This document shows positions 1 to 8,177 of a stretch of 64,000 nt of DNA, in pieces. The notes under the pieces are model-generated. The model was given only the letters and a program-made list of their open reading frames with translations, did not search any database and was not told where the DNA came from. The translations under genes and the position numbers were made by a program. The stretch is taken from assembly GCA_016718155.1 (NCBI GenBank), contig JADKEH010000007.1, positions 186,001 through 250,000 on the forward strand. Reading direction: 5' to 3'. This stretch comes from Candidatus Rhodoferax randersensis (GTDB lineage: Bacteria > Pseudomonadota > Gammaproteobacteria > Burkholderiales > Burkholderiaceae_C). Position 1 is the stretch's first letter. Each line of letters starts with the position of its first letter.

Positions 1-261
1 CACTTCCTGATTGGGCACGTGGTAGTAGTTGGAGCTGTGGATCAGCTTGCCGATCTGGTCCTGTAGAGCAGGCACCAGTTTGGGGTGGTTGTGGCCCAGT
101 GTGTTGACGGCAATGCCGCCCAGCGCATCCAGGTAGCACTTGCCGTTGACATCCCAGACTCGACAGCCTTGTCCATGCGACAGCGCAATCGGCACGCGTC
201 CGTAGGTGTTCATGACGTGCGGCGAGGCGGCTTCGATGAATTGGGGTGCTGCGGCATTCAT
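1..261 (-). CDS. argD: Acetylornithine aminotransferase, N-terminal part (cut by window edge)
   Basis: PLP-dependent class III aminotransferase of arginine biosynthesis, converting N-acetylglutamate semialdehyde to N-acetylornithine with glutamate as amino donor. The 87 visible codons begin at an ATG (bases 261-259) and read in frame to base 1. They contain the family's N-terminal hallmarks: NTYGRVPIALSHGQG, a VWDVNGKCYLDALGGIAVN stretch and the LGHNHPKL motif. The PLP lysine lies outside the window, so succinyl-ornithine aminotransferase or another class III relative cannot be fully excluded. It is divergent from the DUF3579 gene, an arrangement I associate with Comamonadaceae. Confidence 0.85.
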   Translation of the reverse strand, partial: MNAAAPQFIEAASPHVMNTYGRVPIALSHGQGCRVWDVNGKCYLDALGGIAVNTLGHNHPKLVPALQDQIGKLIHSSNYYHVPNQEV

Positions 262-412
262 GATTTTCAAGCTCCAGAGGGGTCACCAAAACGAAGCGGC
301 CCGTTCAATGGCGGGCCGTTGAAGCAGCATTCTAGGCGGTGCGCCCGGCGGGTTTCATGACAATGCGGTATCACTGCAATGCCGACGCACAGGTCTTCGG
401 GGGGTCTTGTAA

Positions 413-426
413 GTCTTCTATAAGAC
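413..426. promoter_or_regulatory. Palindrome GTCTT-N4-AAGAC in the argD/DUF3579 divergent region
   Basis: A perfect 5-bp inverted repeat with 4-bp spacer, one base away from the fully symmetric GTCTTATATAAGAC. It lies in the AT-rich part of the 235-bp divergent intergenic region (262-496). The form resembles sites of GntR-family regulators; the regulator and the regulated gene are unknown. The rest of this gap shows no gene. Confidence 0.3.
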
Positions 427-496
427 ATAAGATAGGATAGAATTGTTGTGCGTTGCAACAACGCCTTGACTTCCTACCCCCCCAAGCATTGCGCCG

Positions 497-808
497 ATGG
501 TTCCCAACTCCGCCAAAGAAGTCTTCATCCTGGGCTTGACCCAGGCCGGCAAGGCTTTTCGCCCCAGCGATTGGGCGGAGCGCCTGGCCGGTGTGATGAG
601 CCAGTTTCGCCCGGGCGGGCCACAGCCGGGCAGCCATCTGGCCTACTCGCCGTGGTGTATACCGACCACCCTGGGCGGCATCAAGTGCGTGATCGTGCAC
701 CGGGACCTGCATGACCATGACGTGATGGCCTGGGATTTTTGCCTGAACTTCGCCAAGGACAACGACTTGCAACTGCGGTTTGAAGCGCCGGGGTCCGTGG
801 CGCAGTAG
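497..808 (+). CDS. DUF3579 family protein
   Basis: A 103-residue cytosolic protein of a small family that I know only from betaproteobacteria and whose function is unknown. The start at 497 gives MVPNSAKEVFILGLTQAGKAF. Family-typical segments follow: FRPSDWAERLAGVMS, a tyrosine/cysteine-containing loop (YSPWCIPTTLGGIKCV), and a C-terminal MAWDFCLNFAKDNDL segment. There is no signal peptide or membrane segment. It lies between argD and rpsT, and a strong hairpin terminator follows 30 bp after the stop. An upstream in-frame start is not required by the family length. Confidence 0.8.
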   Translation: MVPNSAKEVFILGLTQAGKAFRPSDWAERLAGVMSQFRPGGPQPGSHLAYSPWCIPTTLGGIKCVIVHRDLHDHDVMAWDFCLNFAKDNDLQLRFEAPGSVAQ

Positions 809-839
809 GTGCGGAGATTTGCTCAGTGGAGCGGGCAAC

Positions 840-867
840 AAAAAAGCCGTCTTGCGACGGCTTTTTT
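840..867. terminator. Bidirectional Rho-independent terminator between DUF3579 gene and rpsT
   Basis: Six A residues, a perfect 6-bp stem GCCGTC/GACGGC with a TTGC loop, and six T residues. The A and T runs make it work in both directions, so it can end both the plus-strand DUF3579 transcript and the minus-strand rpsT transcript. Confidence 0.9.
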
Positions 868-910
868 GCTTTGCTGGCAGCGCACCCGTTACAAACGGCA
901 GATGCTTGAT

Positions 911-968
911 CGATTGAGGACAGAGCTTGCTACGCTGCGCGTCGCTGCGGTCTGTCCCGCAATCAATC
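911..968. repeat. REP-like hairpin with GGACAGA/TCTGTCC arms downstream of rpsT
   Basis: An imperfect inverted repeat: GATTG-GGACAGA on the left (912-924) and TCTGTCC-CAATC on the right (951-964), with a GC-rich loop. It lies between the rpsT stop and the bidirectional terminator. The right arm (GGTCTGTCCCGCAA, 949-962) recurs at 21027-21040 in the leader of the trpB2 gene, so it looks like a dispersed element and not just an rpsT 3' structure. Confidence 0.5.
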
Positions 969-994
969 AGGTATCCGTGCGATTTGCCTGAAGA

Positions 995-1294
995 TCAGGC
1001 GGTGGTTGCCAAGGTTTTCACCTTGGTTGACAGACGGCTCTTGTCGCGAGCGGCCTTGTTCTTGTGGAAGATGCCCTTGTCCGCCACGGTGTCCACCACG
1101 GCTTGCATCTTGCCAAATGCCTCGGTGGCTTTGACCTTGTCACCAGCGGCAACGGCTTTTTCCACGTTCTTCACGGCGGTGCGGTACTTCGAGCGCAGCG
1201 AGGTGTTGGCGGCGTTGATCTTGACGTCCTGACGGACGCGCTTGCGGCCCGACGCCAGGCGCGGGTTCTTTTTCTTGGGTTTTCCAGATGCCAT
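995..1294 (-). CDS. rpsT: 30S ribosomal protein S20
   Basis: Primary 16S rRNA-binding protein of the small subunit, assembled early. The 99-residue product is Lys/Arg-rich, alpha-helical and of the family's length. It starts MASGKPKKKNPRLASGRKRV, followed by the conserved NAANTSLRSKYRTAVK segment, and has the C-terminal KGIFHKNKAARDKSRLS helix that contacts rRNA. It is monocistronic and divergent from murJ, as in related genomes, and is followed by a hairpin and the shared terminator at 840-867. The start ATG at 1294 lies 9 bp after a purine-rich AGGAAC sequence. Confidence 0.97.
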   Translation of the reverse strand: MASGKPKKKNPRLASGRKRVRQDVKINAANTSLRSKYRTAVKNVEKAVAAGDKVKATEAFGKMQAVVDTVADKGIFHKNKAARDKSRLSTKVKTLATTA

Positions 1295-1409
1295 ATGAGT
1301 AGTTCCTTGTGTCTGAGGATGATGCCAGCAAAGCCCGCTATTGTATCAGGGTGTTCCCAGGCTGGCCCTGCGCGCGCCGCCGCCTGATTTGGGCGGCTAC
1401 ACTGGCGCG

Positions 1410-2975
1410 GTGAGTCTGTTCAAATCTGCCTATACGGTTTCCCTGTTGACGTTGGCTTCGCGCGTGACCGGCCTGGTGCGAGACCTGCTGATTGCCGCGA
1501 CCTTTGGGGCCGGCGCCATGACCGACGCCTACAACGTGGCGTTTCGCATCCCCAACATGTTTCGCCGCCTGTTTGCTGAAGGCGCCTTCAGTCAGGCCTT
1601 TGTTCCGACACTGGGTATCACGCGGGCTCAAGAGGGCGAGGAGGCCACCAAACTGTTGATCGACCGCGTCGCCACCGTGCTCGCCTGGGTCCTGGTGCTG
1701 ACCTGCGTCGTAGGTGTGCTGGCTGCGCCCCTGCTGGTGTGGGCGATGGCCAGTGGTTTGAAGCAGAACCCGCACAGCCTGGAGGCGGCGGTATTCATGA
1801 CCCGCTGGATGTTCCCCTACCTGGGGTTCATTTCGTTGGCGGGATTGTGTGGGGGTGTGCTCAATACCTGGCGGCGTTTTGCCTTGCCGGCGGCGGCGCC
1901 GGTGCTGCTTAACCTGGCCATGATCGGCGCGGCGTGGATCGGGGCACCATGGTTCGCCTCGCACGGGATCGAGCCAATCTATGCTCTGGGCGGCGGCGTC
2001 ATGCTGGGCGGCGTGCTGCAGTTGGGGGTGCAGTTGCCTGTTTTGTACAGAATGGGCTTGTTGCCACGCGTGGGCCTGCGTTGGCGGGCGGTGAAGGCTG
2101 CCTGGCAGGACCCCGCCACCAGGCGTGTGGCCAAACTGATGGTACCGGCCTTGTTTGGCGTGGGCGTATCACAGATATCGTTGCTGATCAACACTCAGTA
2201 CGCCTCCTACATGACGCCGGGCAGTGTCACTTGGCTGAGCAATGCGGATCGCCTGATGGAGTTCCCGACCGCGTTGCTGGGCGTGGCCCTGGGGGTGGTG
2301 TTGATGCCGCGTCTGGCATCGGCCAAAGCGACCGACGACGTTGACCAGTACTCGGCCATGCTGGACTGGGGCCTGCGGCTGGTCGTGTTGCTGGCGGTGC
2401 CCTGCGCCGTAGCCTTGCTCACGTTCTCGTTGCCGCTGGTGGCGACCATCTTTCAGCACGGGGCCTACACCGCTGAACATGCGTACCAGACCAGCCTGGC
2501 GTTGACCGGCTATGGCGTGGGCCTGCTCGGGATGGTCGCGATCAAGGTCCTGGCGCCAGGCTACTACGCCAGCCAGGACATCAAGACCCCGGTGCGTATT
2601 GCCATCGTGGTGCTGCTGATCACGCAGTTGTTCAATCTCGTGCTGGTCCCACGGTTGGCCCACGCGGGGCTGGCCCTGGCGATTGGGCTTGGCGCCCTGA
2701 TCAATGCGTTGTGGCTGGCGATCGGCCTGGTTCGGCGCGGCAGCTACCGGCCTCGACCGGGCTGGGGACTGTTCGCCGTGCAGGTGCTGGCTGCCAGCGC
2801 ATTGTTGGCGGTGTTTCTGATGTGGGCCGCCGGTGCGGTGGCTTGGACCCAGATGGCGTCCGAGGGCTGGAAGCGGGTGGGGCTGCTGGGGGGGGTGCTG
2901 GTGGGTTCGGCGCTGATCTACTTCCTGGCGATCTGGGCCAGTGGCCTGAAATTGCGGCAGCTGCTCAAACCCTGA
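1410..2975 (+). CDS. murJ: Lipid II flippase MurJ
   Basis: Inner-membrane MOP-superfamily flippase that moves the peptidoglycan precursor lipid II to the periplasmic face. I place the start at GTG 1410, giving 521 residues that begin MSLFKSAYTVSLLTLASRVT, which matches the family start; the frame stays open 23 codons further upstream but that part is unlike MurJ. Diagnostic motifs are SRVTGLVRDLLIAATFGAG, the cytoplasmic-gate segment FRIPNMFRRLFAEGAFSQAF, and roughly 14 hydrophobic segments to the C-terminus. It is divergent from rpsT with a 115-bp intergenic region. The N-terminal RVTGLVRD arginines important for lipid II binding are present. Confidence 0.96.
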   Translation: MSLFKSAYTVSLLTLASRVTGLVRDLLIAATFGAGAMTDAYNVAFRIPNMFRRLFAEGAFSQAFVPTLGITRAQEGEEATKLLIDRVATVLAWVLVLTCVVGVLAAPLLVWAMASGLKQNPHSLEAAVFMTRWMFPYLGFISLAGLCGGVLNTWRRFALPAAAPVLLNLAMIGAAWIGAPWFASHGIEPIYALGGGVMLGGVLQLGVQLPVLYRMGLLPRVGLRWRAVKAAWQDPATRRVAKLMVPALFGVGVSQISLLINTQYASYMTPGSVTWLSNADRLMEFPTALLGVALGVVLMPRLASAKATDDVDQYSAMLDWGLRLVVLLAVPCAVALLTFSLPLVATIFQHGAYTAEHAYQTSLALTGYGVGLLGMVAIKVLAPGYYASQDIKTPVRIAIVVLLITQLFNLVLVPRLAHAGLALAIGLGALINALWLAIGLVRRGSYRPRPGWGLFAVQVLAASALLAVFLMWAAGAVAWTQMASEGWKRVGLLGGVLVGSALIYFLAIWASGLKLRQLLKP

Positions 2976-3097
2976 GTTCGGGTGCAGTCCGTCGGTCGGA
3001 TTGCTGGCGCCGCTGGTAGAAACCGGGTCATCATTTGCCGCATGCGTTGCACAATGTAGCGAGGGTTGCGGTTTTCTGGCTCTTGAGCGAGAGATTC

Positions 3098-3949
3098 ATG
3101 AAATTGTCTTACGCGGTACCGACGCCACTGGAGTATTTCGCCGCACTGGTGCAGAGCGATGCGGAGTTCCCCCTGCTGGAGACCGCTGTCAGCCTGGCCC
3201 AGGACGAGTACCCCCAGTTGGACGTCGCGCAGGTTCTCGGCGAGGTGGATCAGTTGCTGGCTCGGTTGCGCCGCCGTATCCCCTCTGATGCGGTGCCTTT
3301 GCAGAAGCTGCGGGCTGTCAACCAGTTCTATTTCCGGGATCTGAACTTTGGTGGCAATGTCAACAACTACCACGACCCCGACAACAGCTTCATCAACGTC
3401 GTGTTGCGCACGCGCCGCGGTATCCCGATCTCGTTGGCGGTGCTGTGGATCGAGCTCGCCCACGGCCTGGGTCTGGCAGCCAGGGGTGTCGGGTTTCCAG
3501 GGCACTTCATGATCAAGGTCAACCTGCCAAAAGGCCAGGTGGTGATCGATCCAGTGGATGGCCGTTCGCTCAGCCGCGAGGAGCTGTCCGAGCGGCTGGA
3601 GCCGTTTCGGCAAAAGACGGGTCTCCTTGACGAGCAGGAGGTTCCCTTGGGTCTTTATCTGCAGTCCAGCCCGCCACGCGACATCATTGCCCGCATGCTG
3701 CGCAACCTCAAGGAAGTTCACACTGCGCAGGGAGATTGGCAGCGACTGGTGTCGGTGCAGGACCGGTTAACGATTCTGCTGCCACAGGCCTGGGGTGAAT
3801 ACCGGGATCGTGGTTTGGCCCATGCCGAGCTCGGCAACACGCGCCAGGCGGTACTCGATCTGGAGATGTATCTGGAGAACGAGCAGGAGGGGCTCGACAT
3901 CGACGTGATGGCCGAACGCGCCGCCGCGCTGCGCCGCGCCAAGAGCTGA
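3098..3949 (+). CDS. SirB1-like transglutaminase-fold/TPR protein
   Basis: A 283-residue protein of the SirB1 family (transglutaminase-like fold followed by a TPR-like tail). Its biochemical role is unsettled. The start ATG 3098 follows a GAGCGAGAG ribosome-binding stretch and gives MKLSYAVPTPLEYFAALV. The core holds the family signature from LRAVNQFYFRDLNFGGNVNNY through RRGIPISLAVLWIELAHGLG to GVGFPGHFMIKV. The C-terminal 80 residues hold a helix pair (GEYRDRGLAHAELGNTRQAV) typical of the TPR part. No signal peptide is seen. It lies between murJ and the PerM operon, transcribed the same way. Confidence 0.85.
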   Translation: MKLSYAVPTPLEYFAALVQSDAEFPLLETAVSLAQDEYPQLDVAQVLGEVDQLLARLRRRIPSDAVPLQKLRAVNQFYFRDLNFGGNVNNYHDPDNSFINVVLRTRRGIPISLAVLWIELAHGLGLAARGVGFPGHFMIKVNLPKGQVVIDPVDGRSLSREELSERLEPFRQKTGLLDEQEVPLGLYLQSSPPRDIIARMLRNLKEVHTAQGDWQRLVSVQDRLTILLPQAWGEYRDRGLAHAELGNTRQAVLDLEMYLENEQEGLDIDVMAERAAALRRAKS

Positions 3950-4132
3950 CGGCGCTTTACAAACTGCCGGCACGGGTGCTGACCCAGTGGGTACCGCGCG
4001 CCCGATGCAACACAGGCTGCAACAGAGGGTGGAGAAGCCAGGCGTGGTCAGGTACAGTGCGTCAGGCCGGGCAGATTGCCTGACCCCGCTAGAATTTGCC
4101 CAGTTTTTCAGGGCTCGCCTTCGTCACTTCGC

Positions 4133-5215
4133 ATGCAATTCACTTTCTACCAAAAAAGAGTCGGCGCCTGGGCCCTGATCGCCGCCTTCGTGGCAATCAC
4201 CCTATGGCTGCTGGCGCCCGTCTTGACGCCCTTTGTGGTGGCCGCGGTGCTGGCGTATGCCTTGAACCCGGTGGTCAACTGGCTCGATACGGTCGGCCGT
4301 GGCCGACTGCCGCGACTGTTGGCCGTGATCGTGGTCGAGTTAACCTTCATTCTGGCGGTGCTGAGTGTGGTGCTGCTGATCATTCCGATTCTGGCCAAGG
4401 AAATGCCGCTGTTGCGTGAGCAGGTGCCGGTCCTGCTGGACAGCATCAACAACTCCCTCAAGCCATTCCTGGCGCAGTTTGGAATCAACCTTTCGCTCGA
4501 TGTGAACAACATCAAGGGCTTTGTGCTGAAGTACCTCAACGCCAATTTCGAGGATGCGTTTTCCTCGGTGCTGTCCTCGCTCAAGCTCGGTGGCAGCGTT
4601 GCCTTTGCCATCATCGGCAATGCCGTTCTCATACCGGTGGCCTTGTTCTACCTGTTGATGGACTGGGACCGTTTCGTCCAAAAAGTGTTGGAACTGGTGC
4701 CGCCGCGCCTGCGTGGTGCCTATGACAGTTTTGCTGGAGAGGCCGACCAGGTATTGGGGCAGTATCTGCGTGGGCAACTGCTGGTGATGCTGATTCTGTC
4801 CGTGTTTTACAGCATCGGTCTGGCCTTGTTCGGGCTGGACCTTGCGCTGCCGATTGGCATCTTCACCGGGCTGGCGATTTTCGTGCCCTATGTGGGTTTT
4901 GGTTTGGGATTGGTGTTGGCAACCTTGGCTGGTCTACTTGAGTTCGCCAGCACGGTTGGGCCGTTGAAAGCGGTGGCGATGGTTGCCGTGGTCTACGGAC
5001 TCGGTCAGGTCGTCGAAAGCCTGTACCTCACACCGCGCTTTGTCGGCGAGCGCATCGGTTTGCACCCATTGGCGGTGATCTTTGCCTTGTTGGCGTTTGG
5101 GCAGCTGTTTGGCTTTGTGGGGGTGCTGATCGCCTTGCCTGCCAGCGCGGTGCTGCTGGTGGCGCTGCGCCGTGGCCGCGATGGCTATCTTGCCAGCAAG
5201 CTCTATCAGGGTTGA
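4133..5215 (+). CDS. AI-2E/PerM family membrane transporter
   Basis: Inner-membrane protein of the AI-2 exporter superfamily (PerM/YdiK/TqsA type), 360 residues with about eight hydrophobic segments. The start ATG 4133 gives MQFTFYQKRVGAWALIAAFV; the open frame upstream has no membrane character. The family features are an N-terminal two-helix unit (LTPFVVAAVLAYALNPVVNW), a central soluble region, and the C-terminal GIFTGLAIFVPYVGFGLG and PRFVGERIGLHPLAVIFALL motifs. The substrate is not predictable, since members move AI-2, indole or sodium/protons. It is the first gene of a five-gene operon; hda starts 9 bp after its stop. Confidence 0.88.
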   Translation: MQFTFYQKRVGAWALIAAFVAITLWLLAPVLTPFVVAAVLAYALNPVVNWLDTVGRGRLPRLLAVIVVELTFILAVLSVVLLIIPILAKEMPLLREQVPVLLDSINNSLKPFLAQFGINLSLDVNNIKGFVLKYLNANFEDAFSSVLSSLKLGGSVAFAIIGNAVLIPVALFYLLMDWDRFVQKVLELVPPRLRGAYDSFAGEADQVLGQYLRGQLLVMLILSVFYSIGLALFGLDLALPIGIFTGLAIFVPYVGFGLGLVLATLAGLLEFASTVGPLKAVAMVAVVYGLGQVVESLYLTPRFVGERIGLHPLAVIFALLAFGQLFGFVGVLIALPASAVLLVALRRGRDGYLASKLYQG

Positions 5216-5224
5216 AGCCCGGCG

Positions 5225-5911
5225 ATGAAGCAGCTAGTGCTTGACATGGGTGTGGCCACGGGGCCAACACTGGCCAGTTTCCTGGCCGGTCCCAACGAGG
5301 CCGTGCTCCAGCACTTGCTGATCTGGGCCGGTGAGCGCGCGGGCGTGACCAATCGCTCGCCGGTGCCGTGCTACCTGTGGGGCGTCAGCGGCAGCGGCAA
5401 GACGCATCTGCTCAAGGCGGTGCGGGAGGCCCTGCGCGAGCAGGGCGAGCGCGTCGGTTGGCTGGATGCCTCGGTGCTGGAGCCTCGTGAGTTTGATGAG
5501 TCCTGGAGCGCTGTCTTGCTCGATGACGTGCACCTTTACACCGCCGAACAGCAGCATTGTGCGTTCAACTGGTTCGTCAATGCCCAGAGTCTTCAGCGCG
5601 CGGTGCTGGCCGCGGGAGATCGCCCGCCCGCCGACCTGTCGCTGCGGGATGACTTGCGCACGCGTCTGGGTTGGGGCCATGTGTTCGGGCTGCGGGTGCT
5701 GAGTGAACCCGAGCGGCGTGCCGTGCTGCGACAGGCGGCCGATGCGCGCGGGGTGTTTCTTGGTGATGAGGTGATGGACTTCATGCTGACCCGTTTCAGC
5801 CGCGATCTGGGCAGCCTGATGGAGTTGCTGGCCCTGATCGATGGCTACGCCCTGCAAACCAAACGCGGCGTGACGATACCGCTGATCAAATCGATGATGG
5901 ATGAGTCGTGA
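5225..5911 (+). CDS. hda: DnaA regulatory inactivator Hda
   Basis: AAA+ protein that, bound to the DNA-loaded sliding clamp, promotes hydrolysis of DnaA-ATP after initiation (RIDA). In its 228 residues the N-terminus MKQLVLDMG is a clamp-binding QL-hydrophobic motif. Walker A is GVSGSGKT (residues 53-60) and Walker B is LLDDVHLY (about 99-106). The C-terminus holds the arginine-rich AAA+ lid region (RFSRDLGSLMELLALIDGYAL). It is shorter than DnaA because it lacks the DNA-binding domain IV. The stop overlaps the GTG start of the HAD gene by four bases, implying translational coupling. Confidence 0.93.
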   Translation: MKQLVLDMGVATGPTLASFLAGPNEAVLQHLLIWAGERAGVTNRSPVPCYLWGVSGSGKTHLLKAVREALREQGERVGWLDASVLEPREFDESWSAVLLDDVHLYTAEQQHCAFNWFVNAQSLQRAVLAAGDRPPADLSLRDDLRTRLGWGHVFGLRVLSEPERRAVLRQAADARGVFLGDEVMDFMLTRFSRDLGSLMELLALIDGYALQTKRGVTIPLIKSMMDES

Positions 5912-6600
5912 AGCCCCGAATTGCCCTGTTTGACCTAGACCACACCCTGATCCCGATCGATTCCGACCACTCATGGGGAGTCTTCACCACCACCATCGGT
6001 TGGACCGATCCGGTCGCCTTCCAGCGCCAGAATGATGCCTTCTTTGCTGACTACCGCGCCGGTACGCTCGACATTGCGGACTATGTGCGTTTTGCCACCG
6101 AGGCCATTCGGCACCGGGGCGAGGCCGACTCGCATGCGGCGCATGTGCGCTTCATGCAAGAGGTGGTGTTGCCGGTGATCATGCCGCAGGCACGTGCGCT
6201 GGTTGAACAGCATCGCCAGGCGGGCGATGCGCTGGTGATCGTCACCGCCACCAACGAGTTTGTGACGGCGCCCATCGCGCGGGCTTTTGGGGTTGATGAG
6301 TTGATTGCCGTCGAACTGGAGCGCCACACCAGCGGCGACTCGGCAGGTTGGTTTACGGGCCGGATCGAGGGGGTTCCCTCGGCGCGCGAAGGCAAGGTCA
6401 CGCGGGTTGGTCAGTGGCTCCGCAGCCGAGGACTGGACTGGAACGATGTGCGGACCACCTTCTACACCGATTCCATCAACGATCTGAGCTTGATGGAACT
6501 GGTCACCGACCCGGTAGCGACCAATCCGGACGAGCGGCTTCGGGCCGTGGCGACGGCGCGCGGATGGCGCATACTTGAGTTATTCCCACAGGAAATATGA
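5908..6600 (+). CDS. HAD-IB family phosphatase (SerB-like)
   Basis: A 230-residue haloacid-dehalogenase phosphohydrolase, subfamily IB. Motif I FDLDHT holds the nucleophile and acid/base aspartates (D9 and D11). Motif II is IVTATN, and the C-terminal motif pair lies in TFYTDSINDLSLMELV. The cap is short and alpha-helical. Homologues at this position in Burkholderiales are annotated variously as phosphoserine or histidinol phosphatase, and the substrate cannot be read from the sequence; a dedicated SerB is encoded at 22500-23240. The start is GTG 5908, overlapping the hda stop as GTGA; its own stop overlaps pcnB as ATGA. Confidence 0.85.
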   Translation: MKPRIALFDLDHTLIPIDSDHSWGVFTTTIGWTDPVAFQRQNDAFFADYRAGTLDIADYVRFATEAIRHRGEADSHAAHVRFMQEVVLPVIMPQARALVEQHRQAGDALVIVTATNEFVTAPIARAFGVDELIAVELERHTSGDSAGWFTGRIEGVPSAREGKVTRVGQWLRSRGLDWNDVRTTFYTDSINDLSLMELVTDPVATNPDERLRAVATARGWRILELFPQEI

Positions 6601-8177
6601 TTAAACGATTCATTGACAAGTTGTTGGGAAAATCCCCGACCGCAGGCAAGGGCAAGCAAGCCCAGTTCGGCAAACGCGAGGAAGTCGGCGTCGAGGCGCA
6701 TGGCATCGATCCCTCCCTGGTGGATGACCGGGCCCTGAATGTGGTGCACACCCTCAAGGCCGCCGGTTTCGAGGCCTACATCGTGGGCGGCGCGGTGCGT
6801 GACCTGATGGTCGGCTTGCGGCCCAAGGACTTTGACGTGGCTACCAATGCCACCCCCGAGCAGGTCAAGGGCCTGTTCCGGCGGGCCTTCATCATCGGGC
6901 GGCGTTTTCGCATCGTGCATGTGGTGTACGGGCGGGGGCGTGAACACGAGGTGATCGAGGTGTCGACCTTTCGCGCCTATATGGACAACGCCGCGGCCGA
7001 GGCCGTGGCCGGCAACGAGCGCACCAGCAAGAGCGAACTGGCCGGCATGAAGCACGCGGTCGATTCCACCGGGCGGGTCTTGCGCGACAACGTCTGGGGC
7101 CCGCAGGAAGAAGACGCAGTGCGACGCGACTTCACCATCAATGCCATGTACTACGACCCGGAAGCCCAGATCGTGGTGGACTACCACCACGGCATCAAGG
7201 ACGCCAAGAAGCGTGTCATCCGCATGATCGGCGACCCGGCCACGCGTTACCGGGAAGACCCGGTTCGCATCATCCGCGCCGTGCGCTTCGCGGCCAAGCT
7301 CAGCGCCCTGGGTTTCCAACTGGAACCCAAAACCGCCGCGCCGCTGGTCAAGTCGCAGGAGTTGTTGGCCGATGTGCCGCAAAGCCGATTGTTTGACGAG
7401 ATGCTCAAACTGCTGCAGACCGGGCACGCCCTGGCGTCGATTGCGCAGCTCAAGGCGCTGGGCATGGCGCGCGGCATTTACCCGCTGCTGGATGTGGTGG
7501 TGGAACGCGCTGACCAGGTCTTTGTCAACGCCGCGCTCAAGGACACCGACCGGCGCGTCGGCGAGGGCAAACCAGTGGCGCCGAGTTTTCTGTTGGCCTG
7601 TGTCCTGTGGGCCGATGTGCGTGACGGTTGGGCCGCGCGCGTCGCGCAACGGCAGCACGGGCACCCGGCTTTGCAGGATGCGATTGACGATGTCTTCAAC
7701 GCCCGTATCGGGGATGTCTCGGGACGCGGCAAGTTGGCTGGCGATATGCGCGAAATCTGGATGATGCAGCCGCGCTTCGAAAAGCGTGTTGGCAGTGCGC
7801 CGTTTGGCCTGGTCGAGCAGCCGCGGTTCAGGGCGGCGTTTGACTTCATGCGCTTGCGCGCTGATTCGGGCGAGGTTGAAGACGTGCTGGCCGACTGGTG
7901 GCAGGAGTTCAGCGTGGCTGACGACAACTTGCGCCAGGACATGGTCGATCAGGTTCGCGAGGAACAACAGTCGCGTCCGCGCTCGGCGCGCGTGCAGCGT
8001 GCTGCCAAGGTAACCGGTACCGGCGAGGCAGCGGTACCGACACCGGGGGAACAGGGTGAGCCGATGCACGCGGTGCTGGGCGAGTCCGGGTCGGACGCCC
8101 CCAAGAAGCGGCGCCGTCGCCGTCGCGGTGGCACCAACACCCGAGACGGTACCCCAGGGTCCGACGCCGGGACTTGA
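6597..8177 (+). CDS. pcnB: Poly(A) polymerase I (polynucleotide adenylyltransferase)
   Basis: Adds poly(A) tails to RNA 3' ends, which promotes RNA decay. The 526 residues begin at ATG 6597 after an ACAGGAAAT ribosome-binding site. The nucleotidyltransferase core has IVGGAVRDLM (from about residue 62) and the catalytic DFD (78-80). After it comes RRDFTINAMYYD, and then REDPVRIIRAVRFAAKL, shared with tRNA nucleotidyltransferases. Length, the N-terminal extension and the very basic C-terminal tail (KKRRRRRRGG near residue 505) favour PcnB over Cca. It lies between the HAD gene and folK, with 4-bp overlaps on both sides. Confidence 0.93.
   Translation: MIKRFIDKLLGKSPTAGKGKQAQFGKREEVGVEAHGIDPSLVDDRALNVVHTLKAAGFEAYIVGGAVRDLMVGLRPKDFDVATNATPEQVKGLFRRAFIIGRRFRIVHVVYGRGREHEVIEVSTFRAYMDNAAAEAVAGNERTSKSELAGMKHAVDSTGRVLRDNVWGPQEEDAVRRDFTINAMYYDPEAQIVVDYHHGIKDAKKRVIRMIGDPATRYREDPVRIIRAVRFAAKLSALGFQLEPKTAAPLVKSQELLADVPQSRLFDEMLKLLQTGHALASIAQLKALGMARGIYPLLDVVVERADQVFVNAALKDTDRRVGEGKPVAPSFLLACVLWADVRDGWAARVAQRQHGHPALQDAIDDVFNARIGDVSGRGKLAGDMREIWMMQPRFEKRVGSAPFGLVEQPRFRAAFDFMRLRADSGEVEDVLADWWQEFSVADDNLRQDMVDQVREEQQSRPRSARVQRAAKVTGTGEAAVPTPGEQGEPMHAVLGESGSDAPKKRRRRRRGGTNTRDGTPGSDAGT

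Noticed and set aside
1341..1409. Longer murJ start at 1341
   Set aside because: The 23 extra residues are not hydrophobic and do not match MurJ; GTG 1410 gives the family N-terminus.
6462..8069. 535-codon open frame on the minus strand
   Set aside because: Antisense to pcnB; composition is that of a shadow frame and no motif is visible.
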